Source: Ramlibacter rhizophilus (lineage in GTDB: Bacteria > Pseudomonadota > Gammaproteobacteria > Burkholderiales > Burkholderiaceae_C). Taken from it: 64,000 nucleotides of DNA. The translations under genes were made by a program, and so were the position numbers. Under the pieces are notes generated by a model. The model searched no databases and was not told the origin of the DNA. It saw nothing but the letters and a program-made list of their open reading frames with translations. Shown in pieces: positions 9,686 to 19,463 of this stretch. Each line of letters starts with the position of its first letter. The first letter of the stretch is position 1. The DNA is taken from positions 186,001-250,000 of the forward strand of contig NZ_SMLL01000002.1 of NCBI RefSeq assembly GCF_004681965.1, given 5' to 3'.

Positions 9686-11413
9686 ATGAGCGCACCCATC
9701 GGCGGACTGCGGGTCGCCCTGTTCCTCACCGGCACCGGGACACCGCGCGACCTTCTCGAGACCTGGCAGGCCTGGCAGCAGGACGCCCCGGAGGCGGCGC
9801 GGCTGCACCTGCTGGCCATCGAGCCCTGGCCGAAACCCGCCGCCGAGTGGCTCCCCGACCTTCCGCCCGCACTGTCCGCGCTCGGCGCCCGGCTCGGCGA
9901 GGCCTGGTGGGGACTGGTGCCTGGCCTGCACCGCATGGCCTTCGAGCGTGGGCGCGTCACCGTCTCTGTCTTCGTCGGCCCGGCGCAGGACGCCCTGCGC
10001 GAGCTCGCGTTCACGGCCGACGAGGTCCACCTCGGCGCCGCGGGTGCGGCCGTTCCCCGCGACGCCGCGGCCTTGCGGCCCGTGGCGCGACTGTGCCGCC
10101 GGGGCACGGTGCTGCGGGCCAGCGACGCGGACGAGTCCCTGCGCCATGGCCTCGCGAGCGCCGGCTTCGTCATCCGCCACGACCGGGGCGAAAGCCTGGA
10201 GGCGATCTATGCCCCGGCCTGGACGCCCAGGGTGCGACGAGGCGACGCACGGCGAGGCAACGAGCGACACGGTTCCGAGCACGCGGTGGTCGTCGGCGGC
10301 GGGCTGGCCGGCGCGGCCGTGGCCTCGTCGCTGGCGCGGCGTGGCTGGCGCGTGCAGGTGATCGACGCCGCCGCGCATCCCGCCTCCGGCGCCTCGGCCT
10401 TGCCCGCGGGGCTGCTCGCGCCGCATGTCTCGCCGGACGACAACCTGCTGTCCCGCCTGTCGCGCGCGGGCCTGCGGCTCACGCGCGCTGAAGCGCAGGC
10501 CTTGCTGCGGCCAGGCGTGGACTGGGACGGCCAAGGCACGCTGGAGCACCGCATCAAGCCCGCCAGCCGGCGCAAGGAGCGCGACGCCCCACCCGCCGAC
10601 GCACTCGAATCGCTGCTGCAGCGCCGTCCCGCCGTCGGTTTCGCCGACGACTGGAGTTGTGCCGCCGGCGCCCGGCACAAGCAGGAGGCCCTGCTGCCCG
10701 GGAACGCCGCCGCCCTGTGGCACGCCCGCGCGGCCTGGATCCGACCCGGCGCGCTCGTGCGGGCCTGGCTGGACCAGCCCGGTATCGCGTGGCGCGGTGG
10801 CCTGCAGGTGCAGCGAATCGAGCATGACGCCGGTACGTGGCACCTCTTCGATTCGAACGGGCGCGCACTGGCCGACGCGCCGCTGCTCGTCGTTGCCGCC
10901 GCGCTGGGCTCGGCACCGCTGCTGGACCATCGGCTCCTGCTGCATCCGGTGCGCGGCCAGGTGTCCTGGGCGCCGCACCGTCCCGGGCAGCGCCTGCCGG
11001 CCCGGCCGGTGAACGGCAACGGCCACTTCCTGCCGGCCGTGCCCCTGGATGGGGGCATGGCCTGGATGAGCGGCTCCAGCTACGGCCGCGGCGAGCGCGA
11101 GCTGCAGCCACGCGAGGCCGACCACCAGGCCAACTTCGAGCGCATTCGCACGCTGCTGCCCGCCGTTGCGGACCAGCTCGCGCCCGAGTTCGCCGCCGGC
11201 CGCGTGCAGGCCTGGACGGGCGTGCGCTGCGCGAGCGGCGACCGCCGGCCGCTGGTGGGCGAGATCGCACCCGGTCTGTGGGTGAGCACGGCCATGGGCT
11301 CGCGCGGCCTGACCTTCGCCGCGCTGTGCGCCGAACTCATCGCCTCCCGGCTGCACGAGGAGCCGCTGCCGCTGCCGCTCTCGCTGGCCATGGCGCTGGA
11401 CGCGCATCGCTGA
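9686..11413 (+). CDS. mnmC: MnmC-like tRNA-modifying oxidoreductase with a degenerate N-terminal methyltransferase half
   Basis: This protein has 575 residues. Residues about 195-570 form the FAD-dependent domain with VVVGGGLAGAAVASSLARRG, the PAGLLAPHVSPDDNLLSRLSRAG stretch typical of MnmC, and the C-terminal VQAWTGVRCASGDRRPLVGE. It would remove the carboxymethyl group from cmnm5(s2)U34 in tRNA. The N-terminal 190 residues correspond to the MnmD-like methyltransferase by position (ETWQAWQQDAP...). However, the glycine-rich SAM motif is replaced by FLTGTGTPRD and the expected DGFAP catalytic block is not visible. The second step may therefore be lost or done elsewhere. Confidence 0.78.
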   Translation: MSAPIGGLRVALFLTGTGTPRDLLETWQAWQQDAPEAARLHLLAIEPWPKPAAEWLPDLPPALSALGARLGEAWWGLVPGLHRMAFERGRVTVSVFVGPAQDALRELAFTADEVHLGAAGAAVPRDAAALRPVARLCRRGTVLRASDADESLRHGLASAGFVIRHDRGESLEAIYAPAWTPRVRRGDARRGNERHGSEHAVVVGGGLAGAAVASSLARRGWRVQVIDAAAHPASGASALPAGLLAPHVSPDDNLLSRLSRAGLRLTRAEAQALLRPGVDWDGQGTLEHRIKPASRRKERDAPPADALESLLQRRPAVGFADDWSCAAGARHKQEALLPGNAAALWHARAAWIRPGALVRAWLDQPGIAWRGGLQVQRIEHDAGTWHLFDSNGRALADAPLLVVAAALGSAPLLDHRLLLHPVRGQVSWAPHRPGQRLPARPVNGNGHFLPAVPLDGGMAWMSGSSYGRGERELQPREADHQANFERIRTLLPAVADQLAPEFAAGRVQAWTGVRCASGDRRPLVGEIAPGLWVSTAMGSRGLTFAALCAELIASRLHEEPLPLPLSLAMALDAHR

Positions 11414-11493
11414 GCGGGTAAGCAAGCGCTGCACGCCCCCCAGCAGCGCGGGCTGGTGCATACACTGGCCACCCCTGTCCGCCGCCCAGCGCC

Positions 11494-12573
11494 TTGATCG
11501 CCCTCGACTTCACCCTCGGCCTCATCGCCCTCATCGCCGGCGCCGAACTCCTGGTGCGCGGCGCCTCGAAGCTGGCCCTGTCCTTCGGCATCTCGCCCCT
11601 GGTGGTGGGCCTCACGGTGGTGGCCTTCGGCACCAGCGCACCGGAAGTCGCCGTGTCCATCCGCTCGGCCTATGCGGGCCAGGTGGACATCGCCATGGGC
11701 AACGTGGTGGGCTCCAACATCTTCAACGTGCTCTTCATCCTGGGCGTGGCTGCGCTGATCTCGCCGCTGCTGGTCGCACGCCAGCTGATCCGGCAGGAGG
11801 TGCCGATCATGCTCGGCTGCTTCGTGCTGCTCTACCTCTTCGCGCTGGACGGGAAGATCAGCCGCTTCGACGGCTTCGCCGGCGTGCTGCTGCTGGGCCT
11901 GTACAACGTGTTCCTCATCCTGCAAAGCCGCCGGGAACAGCAGCGCAACGGCGACGAGAGCCCGCCGGCCAAGGACGGCTGGGATTCGAAGCTCTGGGTG
12001 CAGCTCCTGCTCATCGCGGCGGGCCTGGCGCTGCTGGTGTTCGGCGCGCGCGCGCTGGTCGACGCGGCCGTGGCGCTGGCCCGCCTCTTCGGGCTGAGCG
12101 AGCTGGTGATCGGCCTGACCATCATCGCGGCGGGCACCTCATTGCCTGAAGTCGCCGCATCCGTCCTCGCCGCCATTCGCGGCCAGCGCGACATTGCCGT
12201 GGGCAACGTGGTGGGCAGCAACATCTTCAACGTGCTGGGCGTCCTGGGGGTCTCGTCCCTGGTCGCACCCGAGGCGCTGCCGGTGGCGCCGGCCATGCTC
12301 AACGCCGACCTGCCGGTGCTGATCGGCATCGGCATCGCCTGCCTGCCCATCTTCTTCACGGGCAATGTCATCGCGCGCTGGGAGGGCGCGCTGTTCCTGG
12401 CGTTCTACGTTGCCTACACGGCCTATGTCCTCATGGCGGCACAGCAGCGGGAGGCGGCCTCGGCCTTCGGTTTCGCCATGGGTGCCTTCGTCGCGCCGCT
12501 GACGGTCGTGACGCTGCTGGTGGTCGGCTGGCGCGAATACGTGCAGCGACGCGCGCGCAAGGCCCGCAAGTAG
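11494..12573 (+). CDS. calcium/sodium antiporter of the CaCA (YrbG) family
   Basis: This 359-residue membrane protein is built from two homologous halves of about five helices each. Both halves carry the alpha-repeat signature: AFGTSAPEVAVSI with GNVVGSNIFNVLFILG in the first, and AAGTSLPEVAASV with GNVVGSNIFNVLGVLG in the second. The acidic residues of these repeats bind the cation in CaCA exchangers. The start is a TTG at 11494. Which ions it moves in vivo is unknown (E. coli YrbG is a presumed Ca2+/Na+ exchanger). It stands directly upstream of the sulfur operon, with about 90 bases between them. Confidence 0.88.
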   Translation: MIALDFTLGLIALIAGAELLVRGASKLALSFGISPLVVGLTVVAFGTSAPEVAVSIRSAYAGQVDIAMGNVVGSNIFNVLFILGVAALISPLLVARQLIRQEVPIMLGCFVLLYLFALDGKISRFDGFAGVLLLGLYNVFLILQSRREQQRNGDESPPAKDGWDSKLWVQLLLIAAGLALLVFGARALVDAAVALARLFGLSELVIGLTIIAAGTSLPEVAASVLAAIRGQRDIAVGNVVGSNIFNVLGVLGVSSLVAPEALPVAPAMLNADLPVLIGIGIACLPIFFTGNVIARWEGALFLAFYVAYTAYVLMAAQQREAASAFGFAMGAFVAPLTVVTLLVVGWREYVQRRARKARK

Positions 12574-12662
12574 GCGGTCGCGAGGCTCATATGCCCTGCG
12601 CCATATAACGCCCAGAGAAAAAGTTAGTTTGGAATCCGAAGGCGGGCCTCTAGAGTGCCCGC

Positions 12663-14471
12663 ATGTACCAGTACACCGAGTTCGACCGGGAGTTCGTGCG
12701 CGCGCGGGCGGCCCAGTACCGCGACCAGCTCGAGCGCTTCCAGCGCGGCGAGTTGGGCGAAGACGAGTTCCGCCCCCTGCGCCTGCAAAACGGCTGGTAT
12801 ATCCAGCGCTACGCACCCATGCTGCGCGTTGCCGTGCCCTACGGCGAAATCTCCAGCGCCCAGCTGCGCGTGCTGGCCCGCATCGCGCGTGAGTACGACC
12901 AGCCCAGCGCCGAGCTCTTCGCCGAGGCGCGCGAGAAACAGGACGCGCTCGGCCCCGTGCCTTTGCCCGGCGGCGGCTCGGTGCACTCGCGCCTGACCGT
13001 CGGCTACGGCCACTTCACCACCCGCCAGAACGTCCAGTTCAACTGGATCCCGCTGGACAAGAGTGCCGACGTCATGGAGCTGCTGGCCAGCGTGGACATG
13101 CACGGCATCCAGACCAGCGGCAACTGCATCCGCAACATCACCACCGACGCGCTGGCCGGCATCGCGCCGGACGACGTCGCCGACCCGCGCCCTTTCTGCG
13201 AGATCCTGCGTCAGTGGAGCACGCTGCATCCCGAGTTCGCCTTCCTGCCGCGCAAGTTCAAGATCGCCGTCTCCGGGTCTCGCGAGGACCGCGCGGCCAC
13301 CTACTGGCACGACGTGGGCCTGCACCTCGTGCGCGACCCCGAGGACAGGCTGGGCTTTCGCGTGCTGGTGGGCGGCGGCATGGGTCGCACGCCCGTCACC
13401 GCCACTGTCGTGCGCGAGTTCCTGCCCTGGGACCAGGTGCTCAACTACCTGGAAGCCGTGGTGCGCGTCTACAACCGCTGGGGCCGGCGCGACAACATGT
13501 ACAAGGCCCGCATCAAGATCCTGGTCAAGGCCGAGGGCCAGCGCTACATCGCCGAGGTGGAGGCCGAGTACCGCGCCATCACCGAGCAGGACGGCGCCCC
13601 GCACACCATCACGCCGGCCGAACTCGACCGCGTGTCCGCCAGCTTCCTCGCGCCGCGCATCTCGCAGGGCAACGCCCTGCCCGCGCCGGACGGTGAAGGC
13701 CAGGTGGACCTGGAGCCGGCCTACCAGCGCTGGCTGCAGTCCAACGTCACCCGCCACCGCGACCCGCATCTGCGCGCCGTCACGCTGTCCTTCAAGCGCC
13801 TGGGCCAGGCGCCCGGCGACGCCACGGGCGAGCAGCTCGACGCCGCCGCCGAGCTGGCCGAGCGCTTCTCCGCCGGCGAGGCGCGCGTCACCCATGACCA
13901 GAACCTGCTGCTGCCCTGGGTCCGCGCCCGCGACCTGCCGGCGCTGTGGCACGCCGCGCGCAAGGTGGGCCTGGCCAAGGCCAACATCGGCCTGCTGTCG
14001 GACATGATCGCCTGCCCCGGCGGCGACTTCTGCGCCCTGGCCAATGCCCGTTCGCTGCCCATCGCCGAGGCCATCACCCAGCGCTACCAGGACCTGGACG
14101 AGCTCCACGACATCGGGCCCATCGACCTGCACATCAGCGGCTGCATCAACTCCTGCGGCCACCACCACAGCGGCCACATCGGCATCCTCGGCGTCGACAA
14201 GGACGGCAAGGAGTGGTACCAGGTCACCCTGGGCGGCTCGGACGGCTCGCGCCTGTCGGGCGCGCCCGGTGCGGGCAAGGTGGTCGGCCCCTCCTTCTCC
14301 GCGGCCGAAGTGCCCGAGGTGATCGAGGCCGTGCTGGACACCTACCGCGCCCAGCGCCGCAGCAGCGGCGAGCGCGCGGAAACCTTCGTCGAAACCCTGC
14401 GCCGCGTCGGCCTGGAGCCGTTCAAGACGGCCGCCAACGGCGCGCGCTTCGCGGCCCGGGAGGTGGCGTGA
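12663..14471 (+). CDS. cysI: assimilatory sulfite (nitrite/sulfite) reductase haemoprotein subunit
   Basis: This 602-residue siroheme/[4Fe-4S] protein would reduce sulfite to sulfide. It shows two ferredoxin-like half-domains and the paired cofactor ligands near the C-terminus: CPGGDFC (C-x5-C), then CINSC (C-x3-C) followed by GHHHSGHIG. An N-terminal QTSGNCIRNIT block binds the siroheme. First gene of a tight operon: its TGA overlaps the next ATG by one base. No cysJ flavoprotein follows, so electrons may come from ferredoxin. The AT-richer stretch at 12600-12640 upstream is the likely promoter and regulator region. Confidence 0.93.
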   Translation: MYQYTEFDREFVRARAAQYRDQLERFQRGELGEDEFRPLRLQNGWYIQRYAPMLRVAVPYGEISSAQLRVLARIAREYDQPSAELFAEAREKQDALGPVPLPGGGSVHSRLTVGYGHFTTRQNVQFNWIPLDKSADVMELLASVDMHGIQTSGNCIRNITTDALAGIAPDDVADPRPFCEILRQWSTLHPEFAFLPRKFKIAVSGSREDRAATYWHDVGLHLVRDPEDRLGFRVLVGGGMGRTPVTATVVREFLPWDQVLNYLEAVVRVYNRWGRRDNMYKARIKILVKAEGQRYIAEVEAEYRAITEQDGAPHTITPAELDRVSASFLAPRISQGNALPAPDGEGQVDLEPAYQRWLQSNVTRHRDPHLRAVTLSFKRLGQAPGDATGEQLDAAAELAERFSAGEARVTHDQNLLLPWVRARDLPALWHAARKVGLAKANIGLLSDMIACPGGDFCALANARSLPIAEAITQRYQDLDELHDIGPIDLHISGCINSCGHHHSGHIGILGVDKDGKEWYQVTLGGSDGSRLSGAPGAGKVVGPSFSAAEVPEVIEAVLDTYRAQRRSSGERAETFVETLRRVGLEPFKTAANGARFAAREVA

Positions 14472-14863
14472 TGAACCGCACCCTCGAACTCCTGGGCGGC
14501 GCCCAGCACGAGGCGCAGCCTGCCGACGCCCAGGTGCTCGTCCTTGCCAACGACGCGGACCCGCTCACCGCGCCGCTGGACGGCATCACCCGCATCGACC
14601 TGCACTTCCCCAAGTTCAGCGACGGCCGCGCCTACAGCCAGGCCGCCATGCTGCGCCGCCGCCGCGGCTTCACCGGTGACATCCGCGCCACCGGCGACGT
14701 GCTGGTGGACCAGCTGGTGCAGATGCAGCGCACGGGCTTTACCAGCGCCGTGTTGCGCTCCGACCAGGACCTGAGCCACGTGGAACCGCAATTCGCACGC
14801 TTTCCTGGCTACTACCAGGGCGACACGCAGCAAGCCATGCCGCTGTTCCGGAAGGCCGCGTGA
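14471..14863 (+). CDS. DUF934 protein of the sulfate-assimilation operon
   Basis: This 130-residue protein shows the DUF934 pattern: LHFPKFSDGRAYSQAAMLRRRRGFTGDIRATGDVLVDQLVQMQRTGF. The family is almost always encoded between a nitrite/sulfite reductase and cysH in proteobacteria, exactly as here. Its biochemical role is not established; a part in sulfite reductase assembly or electron supply is a common guess. The start overlaps the cysI stop (TGATG) and its stop region overlaps the start of cysH, so translation is coupled. Confidence 0.9.
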   Translation: MNRTLELLGGAQHEAQPADAQVLVLANDADPLTAPLDGITRIDLHFPKFSDGRAYSQAAMLRRRRGFTGDIRATGDVLVDQLVQMQRTGFTSAVLRSDQDLSHVEPQFARFPGYYQGDTQQAMPLFRKAA

Positions 14864-15591
14864 TGAGCGCCACCCACCTGCATGCCCGGCCCAGCGCCGG
14901 CTTCGATACCCGCCTGGCCGAAACGCAGGCCCTGCTGCGCCGCGCGGCCGCCGAATTCGCCCCGCTCACGCAGGCCTCCAGCCTGGGCGCCGAGGACGTG
15001 GTGATCACGCACCTGATCAACGCGCTCGGCCTGGACATCCCGGTTTTCGTGCTGGACACCGGCATGCTGCACGCCGAGACGCTGGCCCTGCTGGAACGCA
15101 CCCGCGCCAGCTCGAACGTGCCGGTGCGCGTATTCCAGCCGCGCGAGGAAGCCACCATCGCCTTCGTGGCCCGCGAGGGCCAGGACGCCATGTACCGCAG
15201 CCTCGCGTTGCGCAAGGCCTGCTGCCAAATCCGCAAGATGGAGCCGCTCGCCCGCGCCCTGGACGGCCAGCGCGCCTGGATCACCGGCCTGCGGCGCGAG
15301 CAGTCGGCCACGCGCGCCGAGGTGCCGCTCATCGACACCAGCGAGGCGCGCACCAAGTTCAACCCCTTGGCCGACTGGACCTGGGGCGACGTGTGGCACT
15401 ACATCGCCACGCGCGGCGTGGACTACAACCCGCTGCACGACCAGTTCTATCCCAGCATCGGCTGCGCGCCCTGCACCCGGGCCATCAGCCTGGGCGAGGA
15501 CTTCCGCGCCGGCAGGTGGTGGTGGGAGGACGAGGCCGCCAAGGAATGCGGCTTGCACGTGAAGAAGACGACGGAGGACACCCCGGCATGA
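14863..15591 (+). CDS. cysH: adenylyl-sulfate (APS/PAPS) reductase
   Basis: This 242-residue enzyme reduces adenylyl sulfate to sulfite. The adenylate-binding fold begins with ASSLGAEDVVITHL. The paired cysteines KACCQIRKMEP and GCAPCTRAI are the [4Fe-4S] ligands that mark the bacterial APS-using type, whereas true PAPS reductases lack them. This agrees with the absence of a cysC (APS kinase) gene or domain in the operon. ATG at 14863 is preferred over the GTG one codon earlier. Its TGA overlaps the ATG of cysD (ATGA). Confidence 0.93.
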   Translation: MSATHLHARPSAGFDTRLAETQALLRRAAAEFAPLTQASSLGAEDVVITHLINALGLDIPVFVLDTGMLHAETLALLERTRASSNVPVRVFQPREEATIAFVAREGQDAMYRSLALRKACCQIRKMEPLARALDGQRAWITGLRREQSATRAEVPLIDTSEARTKFNPLADWTWGDVWHYIATRGVDYNPLHDQFYPSIGCAPCTRAISLGEDFRAGRWWWEDEAAKECGLHVKKTTEDTPA

Positions 15592-16520
15592 ACGCACGCA
15601 CCGAACCGCGCTATCTCGAGCGCCTGAGCAACCGCCACCTCGACGCGCTGGAGGAGGAAGCCATCTTCGTGTTGCGCGAGGTCGCCGCTGCCTTCGAGCG
15701 GCCCACCCTGCTCTTCTCCGGCGGCAAGGATTCGCTGGTGCTGCTGCGCTGCGTCGAGAAGGCCTTCGGCCGTGGCCGGCTGCCCTACCCGCTGCTGATG
15801 ATCGACACGGGCCACAACTTCCCGGAAGTCACCGCCTTCCGTGACCAGCGCGCGCAGGAGCTGGGCGCCGAACTCATCGTGCGCAGCGTGGAAGACTCCA
15901 TGAAGCGCGGCACGGTGCGGCTCGCGCGGCCCGACGAGTCGCGCAACGCGCACCAGTCGGTCACGCTGCTGGAGGCCATCGAGGAGTTCCGCTTCGACGC
16001 GCTGATCGGCGGTGCCCGCCGCGACGAGGAGAAGGCCCGCGCCAAGGAGCGCATCTTTTCCCACCGCGACGGCTTCGGCCAGTGGCAGCCCAAGGACCAG
16101 CGCCCGGAGCTGTGGACCCTGTTCAACACGCGCCTGCAACCCGGCGAGCATTTCCGCGTCTTCCCCATCTCCAACTGGACCGAGCTGGACGTGTGGCAAT
16201 ACATCGAGCGCGAGCAGATCGCGCTGCCCGCCCTCTACTACGCGCATCAGCGCCAGGTGGTGGAGCGCCGCGGCCTGCTCGTTCCCGTGACCGAGCTCAC
16301 CCCGCCGCGCGAGGGCGAGGCCGTGGTCACGCGCACGGTGCGCTTTCGCACCGTGGGCGACATCACCTGCACCTGCCCGGTGGAAAGCCCCGCTGCCGAC
16401 GCCTCGGCCGTCGTGCTCGAAACCCTGGCCGCCGAAGTGAGCGAACGCGGCGCCACCCGCATGGACGACAAGACCTCCGACGCCTCCATGGAAAAGCGCA
16501 AGAAGGACGGATATTTCTGA
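15588..16520 (+). CDS. cysD: sulfate adenylyltransferase subunit 2
   Basis: This is a 310-residue ATP-pyrophosphatase-fold subunit with the PP-loop LLFSGGKDSLVLL. Conserved downstream blocks are MIDTGHNFPEVTAFRD, GGARRDEEKARAKER and the C-terminal MEKRKKDGYF, which is nearly invariant in CysD. With CysN it forms adenylyl sulfate from sulfate and ATP. The start ATG overlaps the cysH stop by four bases, and its own stop overlaps the cysN start (TGATG). Confidence 0.96.
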   Translation: MNARTEPRYLERLSNRHLDALEEEAIFVLREVAAAFERPTLLFSGGKDSLVLLRCVEKAFGRGRLPYPLLMIDTGHNFPEVTAFRDQRAQELGAELIVRSVEDSMKRGTVRLARPDESRNAHQSVTLLEAIEEFRFDALIGGARRDEEKARAKERIFSHRDGFGQWQPKDQRPELWTLFNTRLQPGEHFRVFPISNWTELDVWQYIEREQIALPALYYAHQRQVVERRGLLVPVTELTPPREGEAVVTRTVRFRTVGDITCTCPVESPAADASAVVLETLAAEVSERGATRMDDKTSDASMEKRKKDGYF

Positions 16521-17827
16521 TGACCGCCGCCCCCCAGACCCTCTCCGCCCCCGTGCAGGCGCCGCCGCACGGCGACCATGAAGCCGCCCTGCGCTTCATC
16601 ACCTGCGGCAGCGTGGACGACGGCAAGAGCACCCTCATCGGCCGCCTGCTGGTGGACAGCCGTGCCGTGCTCCAGGACCAGCTCGCCAGCGTCTCGCGCT
16701 CGGGGCAGGCGGACCTGGCGCTGCTCACCGACGGCCTGTCGGCCGAGCGGGAACAGGGCATCACCATCGACGTGGCCTACCGCTACTTCGCCACGCCCGC
16801 GCGCAAGTTCATCATCGGCGACGCACCCGGCCATGAGCAGTACACGCGCAACATGGTCACCGCCGCCTCCAGCGCCGACGCGGCCGTGGTGCTGGTGGAC
16901 GCCACCAAGCTCGACTGGTGCAGCCCCCAGCTGGAGCTGCTCGCGCAGACGCGCCGCCACACGCTGCTGGTGAACCTGCTGCGCGTGCCGGCCATCGTGT
17001 TCACGGTCAACAAGCTCGACGCGGTGGACGACCCCGCCCTCGCCTTCGCGCACATCCGCGCGGCCCTGCAGCGCTTCGCGCTCGCGGCCGGTGTCGGCGT
17101 GCGGGCCATCGTGCCCATCTCCGCGCTCAAGGGTCACAACGTCGCCACCGCGCAGCCCGGCTGGTGCGACTACCACGGCCCTTCCCTGCTGCAGCTGCTC
17201 GAATCCCTGGACGTCACCCCTGCCCCCGACCAGGCCGAATTCGCCTTCCCGGTGCAGTGGGTGGAGAAGTTCCATGACCGCGCCGACACCGCGCAGGGCC
17301 GCCGTGTCTTCTGGGGCCGCGTGGCCTCGGGCCAGGCCCGCGTCGGCCAGCCGGTGCGCGTGATGCCCAGCGGCCAGACGGCCCTGGTGGCCCAGGTGCT
17401 GGACCACGTGCGCCACGCGCGGGACATTCCCGCCGGCCACAGCGCCGGCCTGGTCCTGGACCGGGAGGTGGACGTCTCGCGCGGCGACTGGCTGCTCGCC
17501 CCCGAATCGGCCGAGCCCTCGCGCGAACTCACCGCCACCGTCGCCTGGCTGGACGACGAGCCCCTGGTACCTGGCCGCGCCTACTGGGCGCTGCACGGCC
17601 ACCGCTGGGTCAAGGCCAAGGTCAAGCGGGTGCTGCACCGCCTGGACATCCACACCCTCTCCCAAGCCGAGGCCGCGCAGCTGGAGGCCAACGCCATCGG
17701 CCGCGTGGAACTCGCCCTCCAGGAGCCCCTGGCCACGCAGCCCTATGCCCGCTCGCGCGTGCTCGGCTCGCTGGTCCTGGTGGACACTGCCACGCACCGC
17801 ACGGCCGGCGCGGTGCTGGTGGACTGA
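16520..17827 (+). CDS. cysN: sulfate adenylyltransferase subunit 1 (GTPase)
   Basis: This 435-residue elongation-factor-like GTPase powers the ATP sulfurylase reaction. G motifs: GSVDDGKST (G1), [12 protein letters not shown] (G3), NKLD (G4). [14 protein letters not shown] is the switch I region. The protein ends after the third domain without a CysC kinase fusion, fitting an APS-reducing pathway. Last gene of the coupled operon; a hairpin with a T-run lies about 20 bases after the stop. Confidence 0.96.
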   Translation: MTAAPQTLSAPVQAPPHGDHEAALRFITCGSVDDGKSTLIGRLLVDSRAVLQDQLASVSRSGQADLALLTDGLSAEREQGITIDVAYRYFATPARKFIIGDAPGHEQYTRNMVTAASSADAAVVLVDATKLDWCSPQLELLAQTRRHTLLVNLLRVPAIVFTVNKLDAVDDPALAFAHIRAALQRFALAAGVGVRAIVPISALKGHNVATAQPGWCDYHGPSLLQLLESLDVTPAPDQAEFAFPVQWVEKFHDRADTAQGRRVFWGRVASGQARVGQPVRVMPSGQTALVAQVLDHVRHARDIPAGHSAGLVLDREVDVSRGDWLLAPESAEPSRELTATVAWLDDEPLVPGRAYWALHGHRWVKAKVKRVLHRLDIHTLSQAEAAQLEANAIGRVELALQEPLATQPYARSRVLGSLVLVDTATHRTAGAVLVD

Positions 17828-17848
17828 GTTCACCCCTCCCCGGACCAT

Positions 17849-17872
17849 GGCCGGGCTGCCCCGGCCTTTTTT
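17849..17872 (+). terminator. rho-independent terminator of the cys operon
   Basis: GGCCGGG and CCCGGCC pair around the 4-base loop CTGC and are followed by six T residues. Confidence 0.9.
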
Positions 17873-17918
17873 GCGTTTTCACCCGCCTAGAATTACGGGT
17901 TTCCCCGTCTTCACCGCC

Positions 17919-18248
17919 ATGACCCACGTCGTCTCCGAATCCTGTATCCGCTGCAAGTACACCGACTGCGTCGACGTCTGCCCCGTGGACTGCTTCCGCG
18001 AGGGACCGAACATGCTGGTGATCGACCCGGACGAATGCATCGACTGCGCGGTGTGCATCCCCGAATGCCCCGTCAACGCCATCTACGCCGAGGAAGACCT
18101 CCCGGCCGACCAGCTCGCCTTCGTCAAGCTCAACGCGGACCTGTCCCGCGACCCCAGCTGGAAGAGCATCACCAAGCGCAAGCCCGCGCTGCCGGATGCC
18201 GATGAGTGGAAGGACAAGCCGGGCAAGATCTCCGAGCTGGTCCGCTGA
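17919..18248 (+). CDS. fdxA: 7Fe-type ferredoxin
   Basis: This 109-residue electron carrier has [18 protein letters not shown] at the N-terminus ([3Fe-4S]/[4Fe-4S] arrangement), followed by [13 protein letters not shown]. The rest is the long C-terminal extension of FdxA proteins ([14 protein letters not shown]). Start ATG at 17919. It is followed after 22 bases by a ferredoxin-NADP reductase, and the pair sits directly behind the sulfite reductase operon, which lacks a flavoprotein subunit. They are therefore good candidates for its electron supply (inference). Confidence 0.93.
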   Translation: MTHVVSESCIRCKYTDCVDVCPVDCFREGPNMLVIDPDECIDCAVCIPECPVNAIYAEEDLPADQLAFVKLNADLSRDPSWKSITKRKPALPDADEWKDKPGKISELVR

Positions 18249-18270
18249 CGCGCGCATCGTCTCCCCCGGC

Positions 18271-19374
18271 ATGAGCCCCGAACTCGGCGAGCAGCTGCGC
18301 GGCACGGTGGCCGCGCAGGACCGTGCGACCGAAACCGATGCGGTCATCATCGGCGCCGGTCCCGTCGGGCTGTTCCAGGTGTTCGAGCTGGGCCTGCTGG
18401 AGATCAAGGCCCACGTCATCGACGCCCTGCCGCACCCCGGCGGCCAGTGCATCGAGCTCTACCCCGACAAGCCCATCTACGACATTCCGGCCGTCCCGGT
18501 GTGCACGGGCCAGGAACTCACAACCAACCTCCTCAAGCAGATCGAGCCCTTCGGCGCCACCTTCCACCTGGGCCAGGAAGTCACCACCGTGCGCCGCGAG
18601 GCCGATGGCCGCTTCTTCATCGAGACCAGCAAGGGCACGCGCTTTCTCTCGCGCACGGTCTTCATCGCCGCGGGCGTCGGCGCCTTCCAGCCGAGGGCCT
18701 TGAAGGTCGAGGGCATCGACGCCTTCGAGGGCCGCCAGCTGTTCTACCGCGTGCGCAAGCCCGCCGACTTCGCGGGCAGGAACCTCGTGATCCTGGGCGG
18801 TGGCGACTCCGCGCTGGACTGGGCGCTGCACTTCGCGGGCGAAGGCCCGCACCGCGCCGAAAGCGTCATCCTCGTGCACCGCCGCGACGGCTTCCAGGCC
18901 GCGCCGGCCTCCATCGCCCGCATGCGCGAGCTGTGCGATCGGCAGGAGATGCAGTTCATCGTCGGGCAGGTCACCGGCTACGAAGAACGCGAGGGGCGCC
19001 TCACAGGCCTGAAGGTCACCGGCGGCGATGCCGTCACCCGCGTGGTCCCGCTCGACGTGCTGCTGGTCTTCTTCGGCCTCTCGCCCAAGCTCGGCCCCAT
19101 CGCCGACTGGGGCCTGGACATCGAGCGCAAGCAGCTCGTCGTGGACACCGAGAAGTTCTCCACCAGCGTGCCGGGCATCTTCGCCGTGGGCGACATCAAC
19201 ACCTACCCGGGCAAGAAGAAGCTGATCCTCTGCGGCTTCCACGAATGCGCCCTCGCCGCCTTCGGCGCCGCGCCCATCGTCTTCCCGGAAAAAGGCAAGG
19301 TGCCGCTGCAGTACACCACCACGTCCACCCGGCTGCACAAGGTGCTGGGCGTGGACACGCCGGTCTTCGATTGA
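18271..19374 (+). CDS. ferredoxin--NADP(+) reductase, thioredoxin-reductase-like type
   Basis: This is a 367-residue flavoprotein. FAD site: [20 protein letters not shown] near residue 25, followed by [19 protein letters not shown], which is characteristic of the TrxB-like ferredoxin-NADP reductases. NADPH site: [16 protein letters not shown]. The C-terminal [27 protein letters not shown] completes the FAD domain. There is no redox CxxC, which excludes thioredoxin reductase. It probably forms a unit with fdxA. Confidence 0.93.
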   Translation: MSPELGEQLRGTVAAQDRATETDAVIIGAGPVGLFQVFELGLLEIKAHVIDALPHPGGQCIELYPDKPIYDIPAVPVCTGQELTTNLLKQIEPFGATFHLGQEVTTVRREADGRFFIETSKGTRFLSRTVFIAAGVGAFQPRALKVEGIDAFEGRQLFYRVRKPADFAGRNLVILGGGDSALDWALHFAGEGPHRAESVILVHRRDGFQAAPASIARMRELCDRQEMQFIVGQVTGYEEREGRLTGLKVTGGDAVTRVVPLDVLLVFFGLSPKLGPIADWGLDIERKQLVVDTEKFSTSVPGIFAVGDINTYPGKKKLILCGFHECALAAFGAAPIVFPEKGKVPLQYTTTSTRLHKVLGVDTPVFD

Positions 19375-19446
19375 GGTCTCGCGCGCCGCTCGCAAGCGCC
19401 TCTGCATTTTTCTACGCCCCTCCACGGAAGAGCCAATTTTCCAGCC

Positions 19447-19452
19447 TATAAT
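19447..19452 (+). promoter_or_regulatory. -10 box of the tRNA-Asn promoter
   Basis: A perfect TATAAT stands 12 bases before the tRNA, in a short AT-rich window between the reductase stop and the tRNA. No good -35 consensus is visible at the right distance. Confidence 0.6.
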
Positions 19453-19463
19453 CTGAGGCTTGT

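Noticed and set aside
9578-11461. A 627-codon minus-strand frame opposite mnmC
   Set aside because: Antisense artefact of high GC; composition is low-complexity Arg/Gln/Gly and the plus strand has clear FAD motifs.
12624-14177. A 517-codon minus-strand frame opposite cysI
   Set aside because: Same artefact; cysI on the plus strand has all cofactor ligands.
14863-17827. The core cys genes as a functional part of the phosphorothioation locus
   Set aside because: They lie outside the att repeats, have core-genome GC and form a normal assimilation operon; the closeness is most simply chance.
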